The translations under genes and the position numbers were made by a program. The notes beneath the pieces are model-generated. The model did no database searches, was not told the origin of the DNA, and saw only the letters and a list, made by a program, of their open reading frames with translations. Below are positions 49,601 to 63,100 of a stretch of DNA of 64,000 bases, in pieces; positions within the stretch are counted from its first letter, which is position 1, and each line of letters begins with the position of its first letter. This stretch comes from Lethocerus indicus (lineage: Eukaryota; Arthropoda; Insecta; Hemiptera; Belostomatidae), in NCBI GenBank assembly GCA_019843655.1, contig JACDQD010000102.1:8317501-8381500 (forward strand), in the 5' to 3' direction.

Positions 49601-52600
49601 ACAGCGAATCGTACAGGTGATTATTATTATTGTATTTCATCAAAGAGTAAATTCAAGTTCTAAATAATAATAAATGTACTATTTATAAATGTATTTGTAA
49701 GTAGTAAATGTATAATTTCTCCGACATAATCATACAATAAATTAAAATATTTCGATAATGCCTTTCATTTTTGATGAAAAAAAACTGGCTGGATTTTGTC
49801 TAATCTTGGTAGATCGAATTGAACATTCTAAGTGAAAACATGCACTGTTAATAATTATAACATCAAACTAGGACGATATACGTTTTCAAGTGCATTTCAC
49901 GCATGCGGTTATTGCTTGAGTTGATCCAAAAAATTAAGAAGAGTATCTATTTTATACGATTTACTATGGGGACAAATTTAAAGATGAACCCCCAAGTTCG
50001 GCGGCCGCCTCTTTCACTCTTTCATCACCGCCATGAAAATCGGGTCTTGACCCGATCCCGGTCTATGATTGGGCTTAAAATATTGATCGCTTCCTCGCAG
50101 TTTCCTCGCAAACAACCCAAGCGGGAGTCACACCATTCAATATTAAAACAACAGCCTAGTTCCGCATTCCAGGCAAACAAGAATGAAGTTAAAATTCATT
50201 GGAGTACCCCGAGCAATAGAGTTCAGAAAACGCCCGAAAGGTGTTTATTACTGGTATGGTTTGTAATTTTCACTATATTCACCATCCCGACCTTTAGAAA
50301 ATACTTCGTATTCAACTTATGAATTTAAAAACTGTCCTTAATCCTGACAATAAGTTTCGGTTTCCGTTATTGTCACCTTCCGGACAAGATCCAGAAAATT
50401 CAGAGTGATTCAGATTATACAAATATACGCGGTCGCTTGTTGAGCGATATTTCTAATTTAATTAAGACAGGGTATTTTAATTTATTAATTTCTTTCTATG
50501 TTATACTTTTATTCTATAAATTAATATTACCCGTTTTATTTGGAAATTTTAATCTTTTCATTTAACAATGATCGTTCGGAGTAATTAATGTCTGATTATA
50601 GATATGAAATTTGGGTTATAATGTATGGTGGAATTTGGATGTGTCCTACCTACACGGTTACACGAATTTGTTTCTCTTCTTCCTGTGTTATATTAGGAAT
50701 GAAGTAATGCCTCCGCGTGGTCTCGTCCTCCCGGGAGCAGCTAGTCAGTATAATGTCGTCCAGGGAGAACAACAGTGCCCCCTGGAGGTCGAGAACCGCC
50801 CCCCGCCGCCCCCGCAGCCCCCGCCACCACGGCCTCGGGCTTGCCCGCCTTTCCTTAATGAATTCGAATTTGCATATCTACGCCGTTTATTCCTAGCGTG
50901 GGCGGTGGCCCCCTCTCGTCGCCCTTAAGACGGCCCCGGTGCCCCTCACTTTAAATTACCGTCTTAAGTGCCAACTTGCGACAGGGGGGGGGTGCCCCCC
51001 TTCCCATTAGGCGGGGCAAAAAAGTCCGCGAAAAAGTTTACTACTTTTTTCCTCTTTCTCTTCCCCTCTCCCCGCCAACGTTGTAGATTAATCCAAACTA
51101 ATTCCGTGCAGCTTTTCGATAGCCCGAGAAGAGCGAGTTGTTTTTCCGGAGATTCCTTTTTTTTGTAGGAATAAATAAAAAAACTTTTCTTCTCCTATGA
51201 ACTTTTGTTGTCGTTACTTTAGGGATTAACTACAGCTGAATCGCCGGCAGCAGATAAGAAGTCACTGTATATTTATGCAGAATTAGTATCGACTCGGGTT
51301 CTAAAACCCAACTCACCCAGTTGTACAGGCTGGCAATATGACGAGCCCTCTAAATTGAATATAGAGTACTGTAGTACAGTGAAAAAATAAGTAGCAAGAA
51401 TTAAGTAATAAGTTAAACTATAACTAACTATAAATTAAGTTCAAGTTTTATTAAGTTATCCCTAATCGATAAAAAGAATGTTGGTTAATTAAAAGGTGGG
51501 CATTGCTTTTTTATGCAATTCAGGCATAATAAAAGTTCCCCCACTTTCTCTAGCCATCTGCCCTAGTAATATCATTTATAACTAAGAAAAATTCCGTAAA
51601 ACTAGACATTTAAATCACCATAAAATTTCCATTTAATACCATAAAATACAATTTAAAATTCAATATATTTCAAGGGAATTGATTAAAAATTAAAATATCA
51701 GTTTTTTTACTTTTCCGTCCAATTTATTCCGATCAATTTTCATTCCAGTAGTGGAAACACACTTTTATAAATGCATCTTTAGGAGGGTCAACTCCGAAAA
51801 CAAGCATTGAGTGGAAGTATTTAGTGAAATAAATCTTATCTGTCCAGAACAATTTAAGCGAAAAGATAAGCAGTTTTTAAAAGGTCGGCGTACAATTTAC
51901 AATTCTTATTACTCTCTCTGTCTGACATTGGAGATTTTAGTACGGCTTTTAAATTTCAAATTAAAAAAAGTATTTAACTGTCAGAACTTTGTTGGCCCGG
52001 CTTGGCGGTGAAGGGGAGTCAACCCGCCACTCACCCCTACGGATTTAAAGCCTTAGTCGAGTCTGAGCGAGATAAGAAGCGAAGTTGTATTTCTCTTCGG
52101 GAATAGAATAAACACACGCCGAGGGAGGAGAACTCCAAGCGATAAGTCTTAGCCGGTTCTTCGCAGATCTAAATCAGAGGGGCCCGCCCCCTTCTCTCTC
52201 CTCCTGTCCGACCTGATTATCAGTCAATTGTTTAACTCAATTTAGACTTCTCAAGTTACAAGTAAAACACATGTTTTCCAACCTGAACTATTTACAACTT
52301 GTTTTAGTTTACCGTCGGAATACGTTTACCTGGAATTCCCTAATTGGGAGAGGCGTTTTCAGAAAATTTGTTCGTTTCGGTTCCAATGAGGTACACTGAT
52401 TGTAGTAGCATTCTACAATTATTCGAGTGTTCAAACATTTTTAATTAGTTCGGTTTTTAATCAATTACTAATATTAGTAGCAATGTGACAACTGGTATGT
52501 CGCATTTATGATCTAGCAGGACCTGTTTCACCGTTTTATCACGGTTGGTAGTTTTTCGACAGTAATAACGTGGTACACTATTCTATACCAGCAATCTTGC

Positions 52601-55600
52601 GTTCACAGAATACTTTTCAAATACAGCCCTTTTAGCTATTTCATGTGACAGTTCGTAAGTTTTTAATTTACTGAATGTTTTTGCAGTTATTCCGATGCTA
52701 TTACTTCGAATGAGGCATGCTGTATCGGCTGTCGATGGAAGTCGCATCTTCTTTCTGAATCTAATCCCGCGCTGTAGCTCCCCTCGTTCCGCTCCCACGC
52801 GCACTCTCCCATTTCCACGTAACGCATAACTCCAGCCCGGTGGAATTTTTGCAATAAATGAAAAAATCACAGGGGTTTATAGCTCAGGTTTAATAACTCT
52901 CGCGTCGCGATGGAACGGCGAGCCGAACAAAAAATAAAACTAGGATATTGGATTCATTCTGTATTTGAGACCCAGACAAGTTATATAACCGGGGTTCAAA
53001 ACCGATTCCTCCGATAAAATAATACAGAAAACAGAATCGTGCGTATGTTCGTGATTAACGAATACCTCGGCCTGGTCTCGACAGATAATACCGGACCAGG
53101 CATTCGAATATCGAAAAATGCATACTTATCACGCAATCATATGATACAACACATAGCACATACTCGCGTGTGAAAGAGTATTAATACTCGTTCTCCTTTC
53201 GCTTCATCGGTTCTACACTAGACCTGTTCCTAGATATTCCTTCAGAAATATCCTTTATTAATTTGACAATATTACGTAAAGAGTGCAATCCGATTATGAA
53301 TGGGACGGGTCGAACCACTAAACTAAGGCGGACTCGACCACCATCCAATTTCGGCGATTGAAAACAACGCCGCAATACAAATTTCAATATATCATTCAAA
53401 TGATGACCGATCATTTGACAAATATTACTGGAGGTATTGTTCGAAATTTATTCCGCGTGCGACAAAATATTTGGCGGCCTCTCATACATTTGCGGATGGC
53501 GAATCCGCGCTATCAGCGGGGCCATGGTTTGTGCGGTGGGGGTGGGGGTGGGGACGAGGACGCAGTCGCCCCCTCTGAGGGCGAGGCGATAAATAAAACT
53601 GAATTATTTGTCAAATTCCGCCATCAGGGCCGGGCGGATTGACCCCACCGCCGCCATCACCCCCGGCAATGTGTGCGGGCCGCACATCGAATTATGCTAA
53701 TCCGATCGTTGGTTTGTCAGCAGTTGGTTGTAGGGGTGGAAGAGGGGGGGGGAGGCATTCAACATTCCTGTCGCGGATCTGTTTGGATCAGAACTGGAGA
53801 GGGAGGACAGAGGGGCTGTGAGGGGTTGAATTTGGTGCCGTCCGAATGCAAAATTTCAGTTTCAATTCCGTCCCACTAAATTCCCTGTGATGGAAATGGG
53901 AGGGGGTGAGGCTCCCACCCACGTACCGTGCTCATTAAAATTTCAATAATGGAGAGTCATTACAGCGTTCGCATTTTATATTAAAAGGAGGAAGCGCGAT
54001 AGACATTTCCAAGTAACTATTTTCCACCTATTAAATATTATACTCAGGGGTTAATCTCAATTCTAACGGTTCTTGAATGATGTGCTCACCTATCGCAATC
54101 GATACTAAATTTAGATTAAAAGTAACTTCCATCAGCCGGTTAATGGATATCGTGTACTCGATAAATATCTAATTATTATTTCAGTATAATCTGGTTCCTC
54201 GTTTACGATTACTAAAGTAATTAATAAATAGCTGTATCATGAAGACCGAATAGGGTTATTATGAATACGGTATCGAGCTAGCTTAAAGAGCACAGAAGAA
54301 GTGTTTATTTGAAAACATATATCCCTGTTAATTTTTCACACGGCCCATAGTACCAGACGTGTTCCAATATAACAAACGGCCGCACTGGCTAAGTAGACAG
54401 CACCAGCGAGGGACCGCGTCATCTGCAGAGGCCGCCTATTGAAGCGGCTCCGACGAGTTCTTGTCGGTCGTCGAGTTTATATTTGTGCCGGGCCGGTCCC
54501 ATTTGAAACCGGCGTCACCGTCCGTGGAAAATCTGATTGGCACGAGGGCGGGCGGGAGCGCGGGCGCTACAATAAAAATTCATTAGGGGGCCGGCATCGT
54601 GTCCGACAGACCGAGTTGAATGGAGCCAGATTTGAAACGCTCGTAGAGGGCTGTAGAATGAAGGGGCGCCCACTACCGACCAACCGAATTAGGTTTGCAA
54701 AACGCGAAAGGGCTCTGCCCCGGTCCCTGGGACGGCTGGGTTCCCACAGGCTGGAAATACTTTAAAAAAATTTCATAAAGAAATAATAGGAATATTACGA
54801 AAACTGAATCTTAACATTTAATACTGTTGCATTCATAGATTAAATAACATATTAGTACACCAAATAACAAGCTCCTAATTGATAATGGCTCGGATAAATT
54901 TCCCCATTAATTATTTTCTTATATGGTATATTAATTTATTAAAATCGGTAGAATTCGGAAAAGGACGTTGGTTTGGATCCAATGAAACTGGATTTCGATT
55001 CTGAGTACACGTGAGATAAGAAAGTTAAACGTTTGAAGGCAATTCACGTTCAATGCACACCGGTTCCAGCTAGTTCATTTGAGTTAAGCGGCATGGCCCA
55101 CTGAAAGGGCTATGTGACTTTGGCTTTAACCCCAAGGTAGACCCCACAAAGGGAATAGTCGGCTACGCGTGATCAAAAACGAGCGAAAATGTCGAGTATA
55201 CGGGACAAAAGTGAATTACTGTATCCCCATACTGTTGGATTATGTATTCGTAGGATCTCAATGAAGTATGGAAATGTATTAGTCATCCAAATAATAATTT
55301 ATGATTATATGATGTTATTATTATTAACTAAACCGATTTCCACACAATCGTTCTTCCCGTTTGGAATATATTTATGACATTCATCGTATATTATATATAA
55401 AATTGTGCGAGAGTCCTCGCTGACTCTACCGGTTTTCAAGCAGTAAATAAAATGAAATTACGAATTACCACAATACATTTAATAACTATAAGTTTGATGA
55501 TAAAATTCCTATATTTTAATAATTGACAGCCCAATTATCACTGAAATATCTCTTCTCTTAGAAGTTCGACACGTGTGGCAACCCAACGATCCTTTCCCCG

Positions 55601-58136
55601 ATCCATTGTCTCAACGCAAACGGTAATGGGTCACACTCGGAACTTGTAATGGCCTCGCATTTTCGCTTTATAATTCAACAATCCGAACTGCGGAACCGAA
55701 AAAATGCGCATATAATTCATTTGGGAACAACCGGAATTTGAAATTCCCGGCGCCGGAATAATTCAACCGGGTACGAGGACTCTCGCGAATATATTTATTA
55801 TAATCACTATGGAAATGTTCGTCCCAAGTCTCTCACCCCCTTAAGGGAAATCACCAACCCCTTGTTATCAACAGGTCAAAGACCCCGCATTGCTCGGCCG
55901 TGTTCCGGGCATAGCCTACATCTGCCATGTGTGTATGCCTTCTTTCCATTGTTCGGAGAATAAAAATATATAGCATCGTATGGTACATTTTGTGTAGACA
56001 ATATCAGTACAGTTAGTTCTGGCGAAACATTTTTGTCTATATCACTACGATACATGGTATATTAGTACTGGCATTAAGATGGTGCCTGCGGTACGTAACT
56101 CACTATATTGCCATTTTGAAATTATTGAACGAGTGGTGGATATTAACCATACCATTATTGCTATACTCCAAATCTACCGGAAAATTTGCGAACGCCACTT
56201 ATGAGGAGAATAGTAATCTCATGTTTGAATAAATTATTGAAATATGTATGACAAATATTCAAAATTAAAACGGTTCCGAGAAATGAACACCGTCTACAAT
56301 ATATAAAAACTTCTAAAGTGGTACGTGTAAATATTCCTTTCCACATCACGGTTGAGGTAACATGACTTTCAGACGCACAATTCAGGATAATTTCCAGACC
56401 CGGTGTGAAAAGTTTGAAACGCGTCCCAATAGAAGCACGTTATCAGCGGGAGATGACCGGGGTTATCAACAGGTTAACCCGGGGGTCCCCCGGGGCGCTT
56501 TAACACCGCTACGTGATTTCGACCCTTTACCTTGGCATAAGACCGCAATAGCCCCACCAAGAACTGCGTAACAGGCACACCGACCTGCAAACCGCGCGTG
56601 GTTCGATTTTGTATTACTGCCGCGTAATTCAGAAAATTGCTCCCGGCGCATACGGAAAATGTAGTGAGGCAGACGGAAATGGCATCTGAGAAAACCATCC
56701 CAAGGAAAATTCAGAATGTTATTTGATTGGTGCTCGCCGATTGCGAATTAGTTCGTATTCTTCTAGGAAGTTGCAGTTTCGAAATAAACACGCATCACTC
56801 CGAAATAAACACACGGATTCAGGTCACGTTTACGCAAAGGCAACTTTGCAGAATTTTTTGCAGAAGAATTCACCGAACAGTTAACTTTTACCACAATATC
56901 AGTAGTAGTGGTTGTAGAACTAATCGGCGCGTAATTGTCTCACAGTATTAATTGTAAATTTCTCCAGAGCACTAGTAAACGAAATAACACAGGTGGAATC
57001 GAAGGAATGAAAATGGATTTATAAATATATATATTTGAATTTATTTCTCTCTTCTTGTCGGCATGTGTGAAAGTTCTGCTCTCAAGACTGTCTGGCGAGT
57101 GGTTCATTAACCTTTCATTCTGGATCGATTCGTTGCTCCTCATCGTGGGCCCATAACCACCGTTGGTGTCTCCACGCGATTCCTCGTTGACACTTCTCCT
57201 CGATTCCAGTGGATGATACCGCATAGTCCACCGACGTCGGAGAGAACCTCGCAAAGGGAAAACCCCCGTCCACCCGTCTGGAAACGATGGATCCCTGGGA
57301 AAAAACCCTTCCAGCGAATTGTCCGAACGGTTCAAAGTGCCTGGAATTAGAGGATATTAAAAGCGCCGGCCGGGCCGAAGCGTCATTTAGCAATGGATTA
57401 GGTGACGGGTAAAACTTGATGGGGCGACAGTGAACGCCCGCCGAATTCGCGAATTTAAACCAATTGACTTTTGAATTGGCCTTAATCAATTCGCCATTTA
57501 ACGTCCGACGACTTCTAGCTTTGATTAGGGGGCCGCGAGGGGGGGTAATCTCGAGGGCAATTCATTCGACGTTTCAAAGCCAGCCTCCCCCAACACCGAC
57601 CGCTCCCGGTTCTACCGACCAAATATAATTTGGGAAAAGGCCAGAAAGACGAAGAGGAGCCGCGTTGCGGGGGACGCCGAGCCCCACCCTGGATTTAGGG
57701 AAAACCTAAATCGTAATTAAAACTCTGTTATAAAAGTTTTAGAACCGGGTTTTCGGCGACTAACGGGGATGGGGTGGAGCCCATCAAGTGAGATCCTCCC
57801 CTTCCTGAACGATAGTGGCTCTTTTAATTGGTTCTGTACTCTTAAATTGGGCAATTCCAGACGGGGGTGAGGCCATCTTGAGTAGTTTTTTCCGATAGCT
57901 CGGGAGCTTCCTCGAAAGGCACTTAAAACGGATTAAAACAAAGGGGAGGGTAGAATTTAATGCTTTTCGCATTATTGCCGTTAATTAACTGGACTATTGG
58001 CTCTTAACGTAAGATCTAGATCCGTTGTTTATACTAATGGGTCACTTAAATTTTACTATATAATGTAATTTGGTTCTGTATACAGCTGTAATAACTATAA
58101 ACGATTTATTACACTCTAACCCAACAGTTATCTAAC

Positions 58137-58138
<2 letters not shown>
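46618..58138. other. Non-coding stretch
   Basis: No gene is recognised in 11.5 kb. GC-rich patches lie at 46620-46870, 47340-47600, 49040-49440, 50700-51150, 52000-52200, 53450-53930, 54380-54770, 56440-56660 and 57120-57800. Between them the DNA is AT-rich, for example 49560-49900, 51350-51700 and 54780-54960. A C11 run is at 49147-49157, and G9-TG-C6 lies at 50984-51000. Open frames of 100-160 codons (49903-50322 and 48974-49456, for instance) show no family motif. Octamers are at 47323-47330 and 50868-50875 (reverse). Confidence 0.6.
49147..49157 (+). repeat. C11 homopolymer
   Basis: Run of 11 C residues in a GC-rich patch. Its length is uncertain because such runs are error-prone. Confidence 0.85.

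Positions 58139-58183
<45 letters not shown>
58139..58183. repeat. (TA)n microsatellite
   Basis: Pure TA tract of 45 bases in AT-rich DNA. It is one of three long TA/AT tracts in the window (14.4, 58.1 and 60.1 kb). Long TA repeats are often unstable in length. Confidence 0.97.
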
Positions 58184-58186
<3 letters not shown>

Positions 58187-58862
58187 TATGGTTAATAATT
58201 TCATGTCTGTCGTATTTTCACCCAAACACGATATAGAACTAATGAATTATATATACTGTGGCGGTAATATAGTAGAAAGTGTTTTATATAAAATCAAGGT
58301 TCGCCAAGAACAATATTTATAAATAATAGCAATCCTCTTAAAAAACTTAAACTCTTAACTTATAACTTAGCAGAGTCAAACAAAAAGTAGAAAAAGCGAT
58401 GTGCTTCAAAGCGCTGCCAGGTTAAATCAGGTAAATGAAGTCGACACGGAAAATCAATAGTCTACATCGCATTTATAGAAGTAGACATAGGGAGAATATA
58501 GGAGGGGTTTAGGATTTGGCGATACTCGAATTTATCTTTATTTATTTGCAGCGAGGGAAAACAATCGGTTTTGACGGTGGCCAGCGGATAAAGCGAACGG
58601 GGGCAAATTTATCGGGTAGATCCGGCCAGCCGACTCGCCTTTAGAAAAATCCTCGCATTCTCCTCTACGATTTCCTATCTTTCCGTTTATTTTGTTTTGT
58701 TTTTTTTGGTTTCTTTTTAAGAAGAACCGAGATTCCGTCCGTTATTTTTACAGCGGGGGTTTCGGAAAGAAGCCGGCGACTGAATAAAACATGAGGAATC
58801 GCGCTCGCTATTTTTTCTAAGTAAACACGAAGGCCTCTAGCATCCGCAGTATGCTTCTCTCA

Positions 58863-58887
58863 CTCTCTCTCTCTCTCTCTCTCTCTC
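58863..58887. repeat. (CT)12 microsatellite
   Basis: CT tract of 25 bases that runs directly into a C-rich stretch. It is another member of the GA/CT class that dominates this window. Confidence 0.95.
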
Positions 58888-59914
58888 CCCCAACCAGCGC
58901 AAGGGGGCGCCCCCCTCCCGCAAGTACACGGAAATAATCAATAATGAACAGCCGGGTGATCAATTTTTAGCGCTTAGTGGGCCGACGCTTTGGGAGGAGT
59001 CCAGTGTGGCACGCCCCGGCTCGCGTGGGGCTGAAAGGGATAAGAAATAGTGCAGTGGCAATGACGTCCCCCTCACCCTCCATCTACAACCCCCGGGCTA
59101 TATTTTTCGGGAGCTGGACCCCCAACCGAGACATCGACATGGGCGGGAATTATTTTTAAAAGCCGATCGATGGCCGCGGCATCATTACTGAGTTTATACT
59201 CAAAGATGATTCGTCACAATGTGTGAGTGGCAATTAATGCCTGGGCGAGCCTGTGTTCTCACTCTATGACAGATTTCAGAGGGATTAGTCAGTTTCAATA
59301 TATGTGGAGAGTAGATCGAATTTCGAATTAATTTGATTCACAATAATTACAATCGTATAAGTAGTACATTTTCTGTTTGCCTTAACTGTCCGATACAGGG
59401 AACATTGTCCAATGAGGCATTGTCATATGATACATTTGTATTGAATGTTGACAACAGTTCAGACGTATAAGACAATGTATTGAAATTTTATTATATTTAA
59501 ATTATATAGGATAATGTTAAAAATCATATCTCCTGCATTCGTCTCTGGCAGTGGTGACGATTCAAACATGTTTTATGCTGTGCATAACTGTTTAATGAAG
59601 CTCTATTACTTATGGTTTCTTAGTATTTATAAATTTTATACTTAGATAAATCAAATCGTTATAATTGTTATAAGCATATGGAATGAAACCAACCCAAGGG
59701 ATAATTTTCAGTTAATTAACATGCACGGGATTGGTGACATCCGTGAAAATATTTCGGTTGTTAATTGAGGTACACGAAATTTATGTTTCTTGAATTAAAC
59801 AATTGCTTCCTGGAATAATAACTAAGCCGAAACCGGGTCAGGCCATCCTCCCTTGGTGGACTGGGTTTTTGTTTGTACGCCATAAACTTCCGCCTGGGGA
59901 AGGCGGGTAGGAAA

Positions 59915-59925
59915 GGGGGGGGGGG
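59915..59925 (+). repeat. G11 homopolymer
   Basis: Run of 11 G residues within a GC-rich patch. The exact length is uncertain. Confidence 0.85.
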
Positions 59926-60126
59926 CTTAAAAACATACATCGGCTCTTTGCTTTTCGCAAAATACATAGGAGATGAAAATAGAAACAAGAACTTCCTCGA
60001 AGACGAGGACCCGCTTCTAACCGCCGGCTCAAACAGACCGTGTCCACCCACCAACTCCCGCAGATATAAAAACAATATCCAGTCGTATCCACTCTCCATG
60101 AAGAAATAACTATATCACATAGTCTA

Positions 60127-60130
<4 letters not shown>

Positions 60131-60183
<53 letters not shown>
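60131..60183. repeat. (TA)n microsatellite
   Basis: Pure TA tract of 53 bases, about 2 kb from the TA tract at 58.1 kb. The flanks differ between the two, so they are not one duplicated unit. Confidence 0.97.
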
Positions 60184-60187
<4 letters not shown>

Positions 60188-63100
60188 TATAAAATCCATA
60201 AGCCGCGAGTAATACTGAATAAAATTGAAATAGCGTGCGATATTATCTGTATTTGTAATAATTTATTGTTTACTAAGTTGAACTAAGAAACTGGTTGTGA
60301 AATATTTTTCATTCATCCTGAAAAGTATTGTAATAATGCACTGTTTCGGATTCTGCCCACTGTTACAAGGCGTTTATTAAATGGTTTGTTCTGGTGATGG
60401 TGAAATCCCGAGTATTTCAAGTCGTTCCCGTAAATACAATTAAGTAACGGTACCATTCCATCCAAATGAAATTGTTGCTTCGTAGTGTATAACTAGTAGG
60501 ATAGGAACATTAACCAATTTAACTTTCAGTTGAAACACCGACCAAATGAACGGAATCAACGCCGAATTATTTATTTTTAAAGAACGAATTAGAACGGGAC
60601 AATGAACAAAAGGATTATGACGAGTTACCCCATGTGGCGTCCCCGGCAGGCGTTAAAACCCTGGTGACGCGTCCACTGAAACTCTAATCCGGGCCTCATT
60701 CCATATTTTATGTTTGGGGGAGAATGTCCGTGGGATTCGAGGAACGTCAGAGGGTAAAACGCGGCATTGTTTTCTCTCGTACCAAAGCGCGGGCTCTTAT
60801 TATTTCCAGGGAGGGATGGCCACTGCTAATACCCCAACCGCCAACTCATTTGTTCTATTTGATTAATTGCCCCCTCCTCTCCACACCCCTATCCTTTTAT
60901 GCGAAATGGAAAATATAGTCAAGCGTTCTATTATACTCCATGCAGAAAAATTGATTACTTCTTCCTTTCTTTTTTGACAGAATCAGAAACCAAATTACCT
61001 AGTGTGCAGGCCAGCTTTTTGTTATTGATCTTAATTATCGTTATTAGACAAATAAACGAGTTATGTAAACTGGAGCCTAAATAAATTGAGAAAATAAGAC
61101 GGGGCAAATATTTCAAGGCTCTTCGTTCGACCGTACCACTGACCGGTGACGAAGAACCAATGAGTTAACGATAGCCCTCCCCGGCCCCAACTTCAATGGA
61201 CCGTCCTCCTCCTAATAGAAACCAATGGTCAATTCCAGCTTCCCCGACCGAACTCCCGAACGGCGTCCCCCTTTATCGCAGAACATAAAACAAACCCCTT
61301 CGCCCCACCCCGCTCCTATTCCTTCCTCCGTTTATTTCCGTCTGTTTATATTAACCCCGGGGTCCTCTTAAAGCCTCCGGGGGGCTTTTAAAACTGGGAC
61401 TGTCCGACCGGGATACAGTTTGCGGTGGAAACAGCCGAAGTTGTAAAATTAAATTAAAACCAATTTGAGAGACTTCTGTTGTGTGTTTATCCGGGCCGAG
61501 GAATACACTGACGGTAAATAAGTGTATAAAACCCCCTACGAGACCGGAGATGTCTTCATTTCATCGCAGGATTTTATTTACCCGTTATGTGGCCCCCGTA
61601 TTCCTTGTACCCAATTTATCAATTTACTATCTAAAGACGCAGCGTATATAGATTTCTATATGAACCATATACTGTTCACATATTAACGTCAAATTTTGAT
61701 TTCGGGAATATAAAAGAGTAACATGTAGTTCAGAAATAACTGATGATAGATACTAGTAAAAATATCGTCGACTGATATTATATTATTATTATTTTTATTC
61801 GCGGTAACCTTCACTCCTAGATTTGATTATAAATGACTCTCTTGCAGCTGTAATGTTAGCAATGGATGGAAAATTTCATTTTCATTCGTAAAATTAGTTT
61901 TTCGCAATTTCACTTCTCAATATTATTATCTCGGGGAATGATGCGCCCAATGGTATACGCAGTAATTAAACAATACCATACACGGAACCCGGAGCTCGGA
62001 GTTGGCGGGGCGATAAGTGAAATCGAATTGCCTCCAGTCCTCAGTAGTGTGGTCGATGGTAATGTCCTCGATGGGATGGTAGGGGGGCCGCATCTCCCGA
62101 AACTCTTAAGCCGATTATTCCGTGAGATCGAGCCTAGTCATCGCTTATGATTCAGTGCAACTTCCCCCGCCGAAACTTTCAACAACGGGATTACTTCCGG
62201 GAAATGTTCTTTTAAAGCCCCCGCGTATAACATTTCATTCTCGCCCACGGTCGTGTCGAGGGGGCCGATTTTCGCACGTGCCCGCAATATAAAACCGGAG
62301 CCGGATTTCACTCTGGGCGCGATTACAAAATGATTTCTGACCAATGAGTCTTTTCTGGAAAAGACATAAATATTAATTAATGTCATTCATTTAAACAAGC
62401 TTTCAGAATTGACATTGTCCCTGGCATACTCGGTTCCTCACAAAAATAGTCACATGGGTCTTAGGCTGAGAGGATATGGGCGCAGGGAGTTGGGCGGAGA
62501 GAAAGGAGGAGGCTGTATGTACAATAATTTAGTTATACGAATGCTCTATCTTTTTTGTAGTACTGTCGATATTGAATGGGTATCGTCAGTTTTTGATCAA
62601 TTCACCAATTTTTCTTGTTTTTTTTTACAAAAAACTACCGTTCACCAGTGGATACCTCTCGTAGACTTTATAAAGGACTCTTATAGCTTGTGCGTTAATC
62701 CAAACAATGAATATTTATAACTCACCCTCCCGATAACTGCCCATTTAGAAAAAGAGATCCTTTCCAACCATTTCAACCTTGCCGGAAGATATTACCCGTC
62801 CCACTACGGAATGGAGCCCAAGTATTTTTCCCCGCCCAAAAACTGAATAAGGGTAACTGAGCGGAAGCGTCGAAATGGAATTACCGAAGGCGATATATTC
62901 GTCCGATGATCGGATTGGCGAGGCGGAGTCGAAGGATATTCCTTTAGTACATCATTAAACCGGCAGTCGAACACTCGCGCCCTCCCGAATAACCAGTAGG
63001 ACTAGCGGCGGCTCCCGCAGAAAATCGGGATTTTCCCGATAAATTCTTATTAGGTGAACTCTGGCGGGCGTTTAGGGGCGGGGTGTTGAAGGGACGTATA

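Larger units (their letters stand above)
58184..60130. other. Non-coding stretch between two TA microsatellites
   Basis: GC-rich patches are at 58560-58650, 58860-59180 and 59820-60080, with AT-rich DNA between. An acceptor-like run (TTTATCTTTATTTATTTGCAG) ends at about 58552 and is followed by 30 open codons, but no donor is evident. A G11 run is at 59915-59925. No gene is recognised. Confidence 0.6.

Noticed and set aside
54439..54765. 108-codon plus-strand open frame in a GC patch
   Set aside because: It starts at TTG, is Arg/Gly-rich from local GC content, and has no recognisable domain.
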